From Sarcomyxa edulis (Eukaryota > Basidiomycota > Agaricomycetes > Agaricales > Mycenaceae), in the NCBI GenBank assembly GCA_009761415.1, contig QUOL01000004.1, positions 1,426,001-1,490,000 on the forward strand: a stretch of 64,000 bases of DNA, in the 5' to 3' direction. A model generated the notes under the pieces. It made no database searches. It was not told the origin of the DNA and saw nothing but the letters and a program-made list of their open reading frames with translations. The first letter of the stretch is position 1. The number at the start of each line of letters is the position of its first letter. The translations under genes and the position numbers were made by a program. Below are positions 42,643 to 54,445 of this stretch, in pieces.

Positions 42643-43646
42643 ATGGAGCCACCAGTGCAGATACACTCTAGAATCAAGCAGCCCAAGATACAGAATTTGT
42701 TGCCGAAGAGGGAAAGAGGGTATGAAGCAATTTCAAGCCGCGGGGTCGACCTCACCTTGTCTTCAACCTCCAACCTCCACCTCATGGCTCAACGCAAAGC
42801 GGCGAAAATCATGAAGCTCAGAGTTCCAAGGCACAATGCTCAACGACTCAATTCGAAACTCAGTACAGAAGTCAAGTCTATCGCACGCAAACAGAAAGTC
42901 CGCGTTGATACATACCAAGAATCATCGAGTGCACTAGCTCAAGCAGCTGTGAGTATCTATTGAACCTCAAGGGGCTTTGATGTTCTGATATATATCGCAG
43001 GAGAGTGCTTCAGATTGGAATTCTTTGTTGACGACCGCTCGTGCTGAGCGCGGACCTCAGTGGGATGTTGGGACGCAACAGTATGAAGTTGCGTTTTTTT
43101 GTTGAATGCTCACTATCTAACTACCATGTTAGATTCCTAGTTGACGAATTATCCGAGTTGTATTTTGAGCCAACAGTGCTCATTGACTCCGCCCAACCAA
43201 AGGATTCCTCAGACAACTCTGAACCACAACCCTCGGGCAGTCGCAACAGTGACAGAGACCGCGAATTCCACACATCCACTCCCCAATCTCAATCGCACCG
43301 CAGCCATTCGAGCCAGCAACCCCAAGCAGGCCCTTCTTCTTCAGGGTATCCGTACCCTTCGACACCTATGCGAGGACCAGGGTCGTATCCTGGTGGTGGA
43401 GCGCCCTTCAATGCCGTTCCATCTGGCCAATTCTACAATGGGCCTGATATGGTTTCTGGGATGAGGATGGGGCAAGGTCAGATGGGAATGGGAATGGGAA
43501 TGGGGGCGATGGACTCGGGTCTTGGGGGACATCAGAATTCTATGGCGATGATGGCGCATGCTGGTGGAATCTCTCCTGACATACGGCGAAGAGTGACCAG
43601 GGGAATGGGCATGGGCATGTCAGACGAAGCGTATTCCATGCATTAG
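42643..43646 (+). CDS. small protein of unknown function with Met/Gly-rich tail
   Basis: Three exons, joined at 42948/43001 and about 43079/43136, ending TAG 43644-43646. Translation may begin at 42643 or, more likely, at ATG 42784 (MAQRKAAKIMKLRVPRHNAQ). The basic N-terminal part is helical, the middle contains QQFLVDELSELYFEPT, and the C-terminus is disordered: Ser/Gln-rich and then a run of Met-Gly repeats. I do not recognise the family. If the upstream start is used, the gene abuts the divergent coiled-coil gene with 27 bp between start codons; with 42784 the gap is about 170 bp. Confidence 0.6.
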
Positions 43647-43746
43647 TGACACGTACTCGTGCGTTTTCTTTCCGACTTTCATGTATTCATAGATTTTATA
43701 TACCCCCTTGTTGTAGCGTCGACGATTTTATCATCCCTTCTATCTT

Positions 43747-44595
43747 TCAAAATACCCTATCAATCAAGCTGCGAACGTGTTCCCTTCCACCATGCTCCCA
43801 GTCATCCCAACAAATGGCAAACATCATGCTACCCCTTCCCGGCCCGTCACCTCTTTCATCACCTTCGACATCTTGCCCCGCCTTCGTTCTATCCAGGACC
43901 CATGCCCATCTCAAATGCCCTTCATATTTCAGGCCCATCCTCTCGGCTGTCCGTATAGATGCAACATTATCCGGATTTGCAGTCCACTGTACGCGTCTGA
44001 AACCCAGCCCGGGAGGTGACGCGCTCGGAATGTCCAAACAATATCGCAGTAATATGCCAACTGCATTTGACGTGACAAAAGTACGCTGGAATGCAGGGAG
44101 GACAAGCACTGGCGCAATTTCCGTGGAGCGATTCTGCACGGAAAAGTGTTTAAAGCCCACGATACCACCGATGTTTGATTCGTCCGCGGGATTGGTCTCG
44201 TTGATAACGATGATTACAAATAGCACTCCTGATGGATCTCTTTGGAAAACTTGTTCGTGCCATTCGCAGAATTCGGGAAGGGTAGGGAATGCGGGAGGAA
44301 TGTAGCGCCATAACTCCGGGTTCTTCGACGCTCTTTCGTAGAATGGTTTGGCGTGCACGGAGGGTATAAACGGTGTCAGCTTGATGCGTGCTGTCCGCAG
44401 TTCTGCATCTTGAATGGGGATCACGAAGTTGATGTCGTATGGGTCCCTGGAAGAGGGGCTGTAGGGAGCTGGTGCGGGTGGCTTGTAGGAGTTGACGACA
44501 GACATGATAATCGAGTCACTTGGAGAATTTTCCGACTCTTGCCAAATTCCAAGCTTTTGAGGATGCCATGGCCCATGTGAGTCATATGAACTCAT
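43747..44595 (-). CDS. GNAT-family N-acetyltransferase (RimJ/RimL type)
   Basis: A single-exon gene of 282 residues, or 252 if the ATG at 44505 (MSVVNSYKPPAP) is the true start. The GNAT fold is evident: LRTARIKLTPFIPSVHAKPF as the first strand-helix unit, GIVGFKHFSVQNRSTEIAPV, then a acetyl-CoA-contact region around AFQRTFVTSNAVGILLRY, and the hallmark C-terminal VQWTANPDNVASIRTAERMG then LKYEGHLRWAWVL. RimL-like enzymes acetylate protein N-termini or small amines with acetyl-CoA; the substrate is unknown. No targeting signal. The downstream part of the ORF overlaps no other gene. Confidence 0.84.
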   Translation of the reverse strand: MSSYDSHGPWHPQKLGIWQESENSPSDSIIMSVVNSYKPPAPAPYSPSSRDPYDINFVIPIQDAELRTARIKLTPFIPSVHAKPFYERASKNPELWRYIPPAFPTLPEFCEWHEQVFQRDPSGVLFVIIVINETNPADESNIGGIVGFKHFSVQNRSTEIAPVLVLPAFQRTFVTSNAVGILLRYCLDIPSASPPGLGFRRVQWTANPDNVASIRTAERMGLKYEGHLRWAWVLDRTKAGQDVEGDERGDGPGRGSMMFAICWDDWEHGGREHVRSLIDRVF

Positions 44596-45776
44596 GGAAT
44601 TACGATTTCGAGAGGCCGATCATATTGCTACTCCGACAGACGTTGTGGATTCGGAGGAGGAGAGGCTTGGAAGACTGGCGCCTCGTGCTGGATACTGCTT
44701 CCAGATGATTCGTATCGGAGCTTGATAGGATGCGCAAGGACAAGATTTATCAGACTGCTTATGCATCCCGAGTCGACTCAGCCGAAGTATTTACTTCCCT
44801 CTGCCCTCTCTCGACGTGACTGCAAAGTGCGATTCGGACAACGAATCTCCGTCCGAGGTCTTCAGACAAAGCACTCCGGGAAAGCGTCACTACTTCATCT
44901 CCATGTCACTGCTACCTGCCATACTCATCTGTAACAATGACATGGTCAGGCCTGGACCCTCTATCCGTCGTATATCGATTGTCAGCTGTATCACGCGTGA
45001 CTTTCTCTCAGCTCAGAAGTTTGTAGTTTCTACCCAGGCACTTCAACATTCCACAGCTGAGAATAAGGTCCGTTCTCGGATTTTCCACCTGACGCGAATA
45101 TCAGGCCAAGTCTATCAGGCGCTAGTGCTATGTAAGTGCATAGCTTCTCTATCAGCGGTCCAAATCCCATTAACAGTCCAGACAGGCAAAAACTTCCATC
45201 GTGGGACATATCTGCTCTGGCTAAGTTTGAAAGGTTGACTGACCTAAAGTTCTGACAGTCCATCCCATCTCTTCGCGAGACTTTACAGTGCCGACGAGTT
45301 GCTTGCAGTCTGTCGTGACAAGACACAAGCGCCACTTAAGCTGCGGTGCGCTCGAACCAGTTCAAATTGAAGCCGTAAGTCTACAATCTACTCAAGCGCA
45401 TTTCGTAAAGGCATAACAGCCACCTTAGCCTCCAAAAGGCTTTCAATCAGAGCCCTTAGGCCTTAGGTCTTCGGGTTTGCTGGTCCATCGCTCTTCCCAC
45501 GCGGTCATGGATTCTTGCCGACGTACAATTCAGTCTGGAATCCAGGACCGCTACTGAGTCTGCCAGTGTATTCATTCTTAGGAACATCCGTCATTCATCG
45601 TTTCAACCTATGGGGACTCGTTCTAAAAACTTGCTTTTCGGACAGTCAATCTATCATCGTTTCGCCTAGCATAAAAATACCGACCCCGTCTCTAGCCGGA
45701 ATAAACCTGTACCTTAGACCTTGGACTTCGTCTGGCACGGTCAAGGTACTCCGCTGTCTAGGTAGGCGCTAGCGCG
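44596..45776. other. intergenic region
   Basis: About 1.2 kb with only unsupported short frames. It ends in the promoter of the first small secreted protein gene. I see no repeats or RNA genes. Confidence 0.4.
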
Positions 45777-45783
45777 TATAAAA
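45777..45783 (+). promoter_or_regulatory. TATA box of first small secreted protein gene
   Basis: TATAAAA, 57-63 bp before the ATG at 45840; a strong consensus that suggests regulated, high-level expression. Confidence 0.6.
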
Positions 45784-45839
45784 GCGAGCCCGTCTTCAAC
45801 GGCTCCATCACGACTAAATAATCGAAACACCTGCTTGTC

Positions 45840-46321
45840 ATGAACATCATCCTTCGTCTATCTTTCTTCCTTACTGCTATGACAGCCACTGCTCTTGCAA
45901 TCCCGACACGTCGAGCTTTTTGTGCAACGTGTCCCGAGACGAACATGATTGGGGACCTTCTTGTCGCTCATAGTGGCGGTACTGAAGGAGTCCCCGCATT
46001 TTGCGGGTAGGTGAAAGCTTTCTGCATGTATATGCAACTCTTGACCATTCTTCATAGATATGCACCTACTGCTAACGAAACGATGACGTCGTACTGTTTC
46101 TACTCCGTACGCCTTTCACCGTTAGCTACCACATAACTATTCTCAGAGATACTCACAAATTGTACCACAGAACGACGGATCAGTCTCGTACCAATCCGTG
46201 CCCGGGAATTGCAATGCTACAACAAACCTCTACTCGCCTTGCTACGTCCAGACGTATGTAGCTTCCTTCACATCTTTTTTCAACATAATTGACATTCGTT
46301 GATCGTCACCTCAGCAAATAG
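45840..46321 (+). CDS. small secreted six-cysteine protein (copy 1)
   Basis: Exons 45840-46006, 46058-46106, 46171-46253 and 46315-46321 total 306 nt, 101 residues. An N-terminal signal peptide (MNIILRLSFFLTAMTATALA) is followed by a short mature chain with six cysteines: C-x2-C (FCATCPETN), then AFCG, SYCFYS, GNCN and SPCY. The most conserved stretch, shared with copy 2, is the run around GGTEGVPAFCG. The last exon has only 7 nt, completing a Thr-Lys ending. The family is unknown to me; such proteins are candidate extracellular effectors, adhesins or antimicrobial-like proteins, but no function is shown. Confidence 0.75.
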
Positions 46322-46861
46322 ATCGCCATGTCTACAACTACATGTATGTGCAACGTCCTCCAATAGGTACCGGAAGACTTATTTTCTTCCTTTTCTAGCG
46401 AGCGAACCCTTTGTAATCTAAAACTAGGACATGGCAATACGGACTGACTAGACATAATATCGCTCGATGTACTACCAGTTTCAACAATCGACCTTCTATG
46501 TTCATGCTGCATGCCATTCGGAAAGCTGTTGAAGCCGGTTTTGAGAACGCCGCAACTCTCGATGTCCACACGGCAGCCTATCTATATAGCAAACTAGGCA
46601 CCAGTCGTAGGTGCTCTTATCGCATGAGTGAGTTCTTTCTGATCCCGACAGACGTTTTTGTCTCGATTGGACTTCTTAGTCAGGTAGACCCCCAAAACTT
46701 TGAACCTGACCTCAAGTTTCGGTGTCAATCAAGCATCGGATGTATCATCTTCGTATACAAGGAAGCTACGTTGATTGATAGCTATGCCCGGTCCAAAAGT
46801 GTTATCTTTTGCATCGGAGAAGATTTCGAGCCTATTTCCAAGACCGCCCACTTACATGACC
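46322..46861. other. intergenic region between tandem secreted-protein genes
   Basis: About 540 bp. A plus-strand open frame of 146 codons runs through 46498-46938, but it covers the promoter of copy 2, lacks known motifs and is probably chance. Confidence 0.4.
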
Positions 46862-46868
46862 TATATAA
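46862..46868 (+). promoter_or_regulatory. TATA box of second small secreted protein gene
   Basis: TATATAA, about 70 bp upstream of ATG 46935. Confidence 0.55.
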
Positions 46869-46934
46869 TCTACCGCTTCGACTCGAGACATCTCACTTTC
46901 ACTACACATTAGAGCCCGCCCACTGCACAACACC

Positions 46935-47409
46935 ATGAAGAATTTCTTCCGCTTCTCATTCTCCCTCCTCGCCGTACTCTTTGTCACTGCTGCACCCGTT
47001 ACTCCGGACTCGGCTTGCGCGATGTGTCCCCCAACAAATATCGTCGGGGATATTCTTGTTGGCCACAGCGGCGGCACGGAAGGTGTGCCTGCGTTTTGCG
47101 GGTCAGTCGGACCATCACTATACTTGTGTATACCTTGACTCAGGCGGCTGGCTGCACAGATACGCTTCTGACCCTGATGCGGCAATGACTGAGTGCTTCT
47201 ATAATGTGGGTAACGCTTTGTCTTGAAATGTACATGGGAAGATGATGTATGATGATTCAGAACAATGGAGTCCTCTTCGCGAGTTCCCCTATCTCGTGCA
47301 CTCCTTCAGCCCCACTTTACAGCCCCTGCTCTTTGTCAATGTAGGCAATTCTCACAATTCCGAACTCGGGACTCGGCTCATGATTACTTCTCGCCCTATC
47401 AGCAAGTAG
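46935..47409 (+). CDS. small secreted six-cysteine protein (copy 2)
   Basis: Exons 46935-47101, 47160-47205, 47261-47340 and 47403-47409 total 300 nt, 99 residues. The structure mirrors copy 1: first exon exactly 167 nt, last exon exactly 7 nt, and intron phases kept. Signal peptide MKNFFRFSFSLLAVLFVTAA; six cysteines in the same order (CAMC, AFCG, ECFYN, SCT, SPCS). Shared core: PTNIVGDILVGHSGGTEGVP corresponds to ETNMIGDLLVAHSGGTEGVP in copy 1. Outside this core the copies differ, so diversification has followed duplication. Function unknown. Confidence 0.75.
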
Positions 47410-47619
47410 ATGTTGCTCAATGAGGCTGTGCTGATAGATGTTATAGAACTCGAACATAGATGAGCAGACCTTAGATATGGTCAGAATGAAGTAGAATGGA
47501 CATAGAATAGCAATGTGTGTAGAGATCTAGAGCTAATAAACAGCCGCAAATTCTGACGCGTCGCGTCGCGTCTTCCTTTTCGATTTTTTGTTTTAACCAG
47601 CTGCCAAGTGCCTTCCACA

Positions 47620-48810
47620 ATGTCTGAACCAGTTCCATCAGCACCGGGCCCCTCAACTCCTTTGACCACCTCATATACTTATCACTCTTCAACACCCACT
47701 GCGACGGGGCCTTACATCCTTGGAGTCGATGAAGCGGGACGTGGGCCCGTCTTAGGTCCTCTGGTATACGGCATTGCATATTGCCCTGCATCCTATCAGG
47801 ATGCGATGGAAGAGTTAGGATTCGCAGGTGAACAAAATAACATACTGGCGGCCTAGAGGTTCTTCGTACGAATAATCCGCAGACTCTAAGGTTTTGACTC
47901 ACGAAATACGATCCAACCTACTCAGCACCTTGAGTTCGGATCCAACCAATTTGGGTTGGTCTGTGAGAGTAGTGAGGTTAGTTGTATCTATATATCATCT
48001 CTGTGTGTTATGGTACTCTTGCTTGACGACATTTCAGTCCTCAGGCAATCTCGAGTGGCATGCTTCGGCGCCCTCCCACAAATCTTAATCGCCAATCCGA
48101 AGATGCGACCATTTTGCTCATCCGAGAGGTTATTTCCCGAGGTATCGAGTTATCCGAGGTCTGTTGGAGTCGTTCCTCGTGTGTGGGGTCCAAATTGATT
48201 CTCACATTACCAACTAGGTATACGTCGATGCTTTGGGGACCACCACGACGTATGAAGCATACCTATCTTCTCTATTCCCGGGCATCAATTTCACAGTGAC
48301 CACAAAAGCGGACTCAAAATACAAAATAGTCGGTGCCGCTAGTGTCGCTGCTAAGGTGACACGAGATGCCTGTGTGGAAGGTTGGGTGTTCGAAGAAACT
48401 GCCAACGAATCATCCAGCACATGGAGCAATGAACTCGGATCTGGTTATCCTAGTGGTCAGTCACCATATTGTTGTCCACGCAAGAACGTTCGCTGCTGAC
48501 CTTGCGGCGGCGAGAACAGACCCCAAAACACAAGCTTGGCTCAAAGATTCTCTAGACCCCACATTCGGATTCCCTAAGCTCGTTCGTTTCTCTTGGACCA
48601 CGGTCAAGACCCTGCTCGAAAATCGTGGGCATAAAGTCAAATGGTATATACATTTGTTCTATCTCTTGTGTCTCTCCAATATTGACGGCGACTAGGATTG
48701 ACGAGGGCACAGAATCGCTAGTTAAGGCTTTCGGCAGCGCAACAGGACGAGAGAAAGGTCGTTGTGCTGTGACGAAAGACTTGGGTATCAAGAGCATCGG
48801 CATCTTGTGA
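47620..48810 (+). CDS. RNH201: ribonuclease H2 catalytic subunit A
   Basis: About six exons from ATG 47620 to TGA 48808-48810. The active-site motif [17 protein letters not shown] supplies the first Asp-Glu pair; YVDALGT and [20 protein letters not shown] with a following Asp give the remaining acidic residues of the type 2 RNase H DEDD set. [10 protein letters not shown] follows the second exon junction, and [14 protein letters not shown] and FPKLVRFSW are family blocks. The enzyme removes ribonucleotides from DNA and RNA primers, with two accessory subunits, in the nucleus. An extra N-terminal Ser/Thr/Pro segment of about 30 residues precedes the catalytic fold. All active-site residues are present. 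Confidence 0.9.
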
Positions 48811-48859
48811 TTAATTTATGTATATCGAGCAACATCAACCCTAAACATGTATAGAACCC

Positions 48860-51800
48860 TCAACGTCTCTTCGATGGCTGCGCCCCTTGTGGATCCTCCA
48901 CTGCCTTTCTCTTCGTCCCGAATCCAAAAGCGACTTTCGTCCTATCGTTCGGCACAGGCGTTCCCCCTTGAGATGATGGTGAGTCGACTGCAGAGGATAT
49001 CCTTGAGAATCCAGGCTTCGCAGTAGGTGCCGGAGAGTCTGCCGAAAATCCCGATGGCCCTAGACTGTCGCCATTAGTGGGCATCGATTGTAGTTGAGGA
49101 GCAGGAAGAGTGATGAATCCAGTGTCGTGGTGTGCGTGTCCATTCTTGGCAGCATCTTTCTTGTTCTTCTTTTTCTCCGTTTTGCCTTTGGCCAATGGTT
49201 GTGCATCGAAGAACTCGGCGGCCTGTGGAACAGCACTGCGAAAGAATATTGCCAGAATCAGTCATCGTCTAGTCATAGAGAAAAGGAATGCGCATACCCT
49301 CTATTTCCGACAGATAACACAAAATGTGCCTGTCCAGCCTTCTCCTGCCTCATCTGGAACGCCCGATTCATACTGAGCGGTGTATCTCCGCTAGCCATCG
49401 CCTCCTGTTTTTTCTCTTCCGCAATCTTCTTCAATCGTTTCTCCGTCTTCATCTTCCCACTTCCCTTCCCGTGGAACTTGTGCGACAACGCCTTCCATGC
49501 CTCCTTTGGTGTCAACACTCTTCCAAATTCATCGTAATACACAATGTTGACGTCCGGTTTATAATTCTTGAACGCTTCGAGGTTGTCCCTCGCCTCTTGC
49601 TGCTCCCGTAGCCGGTTTTCGTATTCTCGCTGAGCTTGGTCTTTGTTAGCTCCACGTGACTGTAATCGTTCCATCTCCCGTTGCGCGACGCGTCGTCTTT
49701 GATCAGCTAACCACAAGTCCCGTTGTAGTTGCGTCTTCTCGCGTTCCTTCTGGTCTGCAGCTGGAGTGGCCAGGATGCCTTGTTGACGAAGGATATTGAG
49801 TGTCGACGCCATACCAGTACTGAAAGTCTGCTCCGAAGAAGTTCCTCCGACGCCATCGTCCTGCCCGTTCGCGCGGTTCTGCAGAGTAGCGATTTCATCC
49901 GCCTCGGTGGACTTAATTGCGTCCTCGATGGCATTGAGCATAGCCATGTCATCTTCTTCCTCTTCATCCTTCACAACAACTTCTCCTGCCTCCAGTTCTT
50001 CCAGAGCCTCATCGCCAGCGCTCATCGATACATCCCTGTCTCCGGACGGCGTGGCTTGCTTCGAAAGCACTCTTGATGGAGCCGTCGTTGATGGCTCAGC
50101 GGGTTCACGTTTGACAACAACAGGATTGTTCCCTACGGCACGAACGAATTCCGATGTGTCATCGAAAGTGAGGCCACGCGAATCAGTCCCATCAGGTACA
50201 TCGTCATCGTCATCTTCGACCTTGATGACCTCCATGGCTTCTTCTTCCTCCTGCGCTCTTTGTTGAGCGACTAGTTGTACCTACATTAGAACTATTCAAT
50301 CCATGTAGTGGCTTGATTGGGACGTACTTTTGGCAGCTAATTCCTCTGGTGTCATCTTCTTCGCCTTGCGCAGTTTCGCCTTACGCGAACGAGCAAGCGC
50401 AGCTTGGAGTTCATCGTCATCTACAAAATTGGCATCTAGGTCACGTTGGCGTGGTACGATGGGTTTCTCGTCGATGCCCATTTGGCCATCACCGTTCACT
50501 GGGACAATATCGGATTCTTCAGCTATTCGACGAGAAGGACGTTTCTTTTTAGTCTGTTTTCGCCGGGTCAATTTGGTTCGATCACAAGGAAGTGGGAAAA
50601 CATACCTTTGGCTTCTTAAATCCGATGTCCCCTTCCTTAAGATAATCTGCCGTCTCAATGTTTTCTAGGAAACACCGCGTGAGTACGTATTCCTGTAGAA
50701 ACAAAGAGAATGAACTTACTTGCGTAATCTATGGACAATAATGATTCATTGACGGAGGCTGCACCTTCCTGCTTTCGTCGTTCGAGTTTTTCAGCCTTCG
50801 TTGCAACGACAGAGCTACCTAGACGGAAATCCTATCACATAATCAAGCGTCAGCTAAGCCGAGCACATCGTAAGATGCAGCACGCACCGTCTCCCGTGTC
50901 CCTTCAATGTCTTCGTCGTATTTGGCTAGAACAGCGCGTTTCATCAGTCCTTGTCCATCTGGAGTAAACTCTTCATCGTCGTATCCAGTATAGTCCCGTT
51001 TCTTGATTTTTAGATCCTGGTTCTTCTTTCGGCGTTCTTCTTCTGCCATCTCTACATTCTGAAGTTCGTCCTCTGTCGAACAATGAATAAGTACGAGAAT
51101 AAGTTGATGAATGTGGCACGACAATTGACCTTCGTTATCAAGGACACGACTATCTTTCAGTGTAAGTATACGGGCTTCACCCTCGTCCATCTCGTCAAAG
51201 TCATGGCTGACCTTCAACCCCACGAGATCACCTGGATATGTAAGTAAGTAGGCAAATCGAAATCTAATGACTCGTGCAAAAGAACGCACGTTCAGAATAC
51301 TCGTCTCCCTGAAACACCTTATCCATATTCTCTAACTCCTCTTGTCTCTTACGTGCCAACTCCTTTTCCCTCTTTTTACTTTTCTTTATCCATTTCAAAG
51401 TATCTCCATCGTCTGCGTCTGGATCGCCGAGGGTAGTTCCTTTGAGTGATGCGTTGAGTTCACGCCGATTTCTCACCCTGGATAAAGCGAGCAGTCATGA
51501 GAAATGATTGTTCTCCATCATCGGCTACGACATGAATGTGGATATGGGCCTGAATGCCCATTGGAGAAGAGATGGAAGTGACCGTAGAGCAGAAGTATGA
51601 AAGGTACTCACTTGGCTATTCGTTCTTGGATCCTCCTGTAAAGAAGGAAAGTCAAGCAGAACAGTAAGATATTAAGTTTGCGACGAATGTTAGCAATCAC
51701 TCACTTTGCTTCACGGTCCTTGGTTTCTCTCTCTCGTTGCTTGGCATAGTTATCTTCGGCTTGCTTTTCTGTGTCGTTGACAGGATCTGCGTCTTCTGTG

Positions 51801-51871
51801 AGCGGTTTGAGACCCAAAGAGATACGGATCTTGTTAGTCTCTTCCAAGCTGATGCTCTCTTCCATAGACAT
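48860..51871 (-). CDS. SNU66: SNU66/SART1 family U4/U6.U5 tri-snRNP protein
   Basis: A long gene of about ten exons from ATG 51871 to TGA 48862-48860. The N-terminus MSMEESISLEETNKIRISLG then LKPL is the family opening. Typical blocks follow: AKQRERETKDREAKRIQERI, a KWIKKSKKREKELARKRQEE segment, DLVGLKVSHDFDEMDEGEA, YDDEEFTPDG, and near the end VYYDEFGRVLTPKEAWKALS followed by HKFHGKGSGKMKTEKRLKK. SART1/Snu66 is a nuclear spliceosome component needed for tri-snRNP activity before the first catalytic step. Charged, coiled-coil-like segments dominate, and the tail is Ser/Pro-rich with KRKAVED and a basic end. It is long and complete, with no truncation seen. Confidence 0.88.
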
Positions 51872-52021
51872 GATGGCCAGGGAAATGAAGGAAGTTCAAA
51901 GGTGGTTCAGAGGAGTGGTGATGGCGGTGCCGAGGAAGAATGGCGTTGTTTGAACACAAGGCCTTCCCCGGTTCCCCACTTTGAACTTGTCCGACTTGCG
52001 TCCGACTCAACGACCGCGACG

Positions 52022-52355
52022 ATGGCGACTGCTTTCAATAAAGTATATCGTTATCTGGTGAGATCTCCTAATTTTGGCCGTCGACAATGCCTCTAATATT
52101 ATTCCAGCAAAGAGCAGCACATGAACAACCCACATACTTTTATTCCATTATCATCGGGTCTATTGGCCCCATCGGACTCGTTACAATACCACCTATTCGT
52201 ACCAAATACTTTGGTTGGAAACGCGCCGAGGTGATTCCTAGCTCATTTCCGGGTAAGTTCGTTGCAAGATACGTGCTGGAGCCGTATTTGACATGCAGGT
52301 TCCTTCAGTGCCAGATAGACCACGCAGACCAGTGCACGGGTACGAGGACGAGTAA
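52022..52355 (+). CDS. NADH:ubiquinone oxidoreductase 9.5-kDa subunit
   Basis: Exons 52022-52057, 52108-52252 and 52309-52355 total 228 nt, 75 residues. The sequence has one membrane-spanning helix (YSIIIGSIGPIGLVTIPPI), the family RRRFGWK equivalent KYFGWKR, and ends VPDRPRRPVHGYEDE. Fungal complex I has this accessory single-helix subunit in the inner membrane. It begins only about 150 bp from SNU66, head-to-head, so the two genes likely share a promoter region. Confidence 0.82.
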
Positions 52356-53552
52356 TGAGGTAAAACTCGAGATATATACGGATACTACATGGCTGGAAAC
52401 CGTGTCAATACCCCAAGGAATGAACTGGTTTAGACCTTTGTGTGTTCTGGAGGCAGAGGGTTGCTCTCGACGTTTCCAAGTCCCCGATAAGTCCCTGCAG
52501 TTCTGATCTTACTTGTTTTGGCAGATTTGCAGTCTCGAACATCCAATCTGAATATGCGCCTTCGTGCTGTGCATCAAAAGGTTGTTTCTCCCATAGGAAG
52601 GACATGACTCAAGGATCGCTACCACTCGCATCTTAGGCTTTTGACTTGAGTGCGCGGAGTTTTGTGTCCCAAAAAAGTCTCCGACATTTTCGATCCTTCT
52701 CTCCTCCCAATCTGAATAATGACTATTGCCTTCGAGACCTTACCTCCTCTATATTCCCGTCATCTTCCAAAAGTTATCAGAGCACTCTTACGAAGGTGAC
52801 AACACTCGAGCTCATATCAAGGGAGGAACTTGATCGGACTGTCAATGGCATTGAAGACGGTGTTTGATGGGCTGCTCACTGGTCTCAGATTAGGGATAGA
52901 GATGAAGGTGTGTCATTGTCGAAGAGACCAAAGACAATTTAGAACGCATCGGTCGCAAGTTCTTACTCGCAGCACAAGCTTGATATCGAGAATAGCCAAT
53001 GCAGACTGGAATGGATTAGGTAAGGTATCAAGAATAAGCTAGTCTAGCTTTAGTCTACGCGGTGTAATATGGTGGATTGAATGGAAATTTGTTGCGTGTG
53101 TGAATGCGAATGCAAGTCTGTGTGTAGAGTGATGCAAAAAAATGATGTCGAACAATTTGCTACATAGTAATTGAACGGTCAGAAAGACTTCGAAAGGCAA
53201 AGACAATGAACAAGGACGTACTGTAGCCAACTCGTGGTAATATTGTGGATGTAGGCAGTGATAGCGGGACGTGACAGAGCCGCGTCGAATTTATGAGTAC
53301 ACCGCCGAGTTTGATGGAGTGAAGCAGTCGTCGCGTGATGGACGATAGTGGTGAAGGCTGCTCAGCTCCGATGTGAGTAAAGCAGAGATAGCCAATAGAA
53401 GAACAACGTACAGATGCGATCCTAATGGTTAGACAGCCGTAACGGCAAGATCTGATAGCTATTCGTATCGCACGGCATTGAACGGCATGGTGTATGTGAC
53501 TATAAGAATTGTGAGAAAGACATAGACTCGACGATTGTCAAAGACATACAGA
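52356..53552. other. region without recognised genes
   Basis: About 1.2 kb with only short frames in both strands. A frame starting ATG 52720 (MTIAFETLPPLYSRHLPKVI) looks protein-like for about 27 codons but stops; I could not extend it by splicing. Confidence 0.3.
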
Positions 53553-54445
53553 TCAATAGCATGTAATGAGGTGAGGAGAGTGAGAGCGAATGACAACGCA
53601 GATCTACGAAGACATAGTCAGCAATCAGAGAAAGATTAGAGTCGAAGTGACACTCACAGTGTGAAACACGGCCATGTCTTCAGAGTGTAGCGAGTTGTAG
53701 CCGTTTTTTGAAGATACTGCACGCCGACAGGCTTTGCTGCCCGCACCGTTGTTGAGAAAATGCTGCACACCTGAAAAAGGAAGATACACGATCTAGATAA
53801 GAATGTGTGATTGAGCAAGGGAAGTAGGCAAGGTCGAAGGAAGTAGAGATGTTACCAGAGAGAACGATGTTGAAGATATTTAACGTGCGATTGGTAGGAA
53901 GCCTCCCCGTCAAACGGGATCGGACAACCCTTAAGCCCAGGGACCGCGACAAGGTTGCACGCGGCAAGGCCGGAGCCTCACCGTCCCTGAGGGAAGGAAC
54001 GACTCACGATGGATTCAACGACGTCAATGTCGTTCGAGGTCTACCAAAGGCAGATGTATCAGCACTACAGCATGCGAGTCACTCACAATATCGATCCTAA
54101 TCTAACAGTATCAATATCGCCGTCTAAAAAACAAGGTGTGTCAGTACCCTAGTCATTGTGGAAAGAGGGAGGCAGATGTACCGCGCGAAAGTGCAAAGCT
54201 GGAAAGAAGAAGATAAGGGGTAAAAAGACTGAGACGAAGATGTAGTCCGAAAAGAAGGATCAGGATAATTCAGAGGACTAGAGGACTCACAAGCAGACAT
54301 CGCCTTCTCCGCGTCGGCCAGTCTGTCGAGGGTATATAGAAATGTCAGTGGTATTAGAGATAGAATTAACAGAATGTACTCACTGGTTTCACCACACAAC
54401 CTCCTGGGGGTTAGGTAGAAAGACGTTAGCGTCTTGAACGAACAT
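53553..54445 (-). CDS. possible spliced orphan gene
   Basis: Minus-strand segments bounded by good donors (gtgagt or gtaaca) and acceptors (..cag, ..tag) join in one open frame across at least five introns: exons of about 32, 37 and 33 nt, then a longer one reading EAPALPRATLSRSLGLRVV, then GVQHFLNNGAGSKACRRAVS and a short end. The product would be Ser/Arg/Thr-rich, of about 130-150 residues and without known motifs. The first exon (ATG 54445, MFVQDANVFLPNPQEVV) and its donor are weak. It could be a spliced non-coding RNA instead. Confidence 0.3.

Noticed and set aside
46498..46938. 146-codon plus-strand ORF between the two secreted-protein genes
   Set aside because: It runs over the TATA box and leader of copy 2, has no known motif and no signal of splicing; likely chance.
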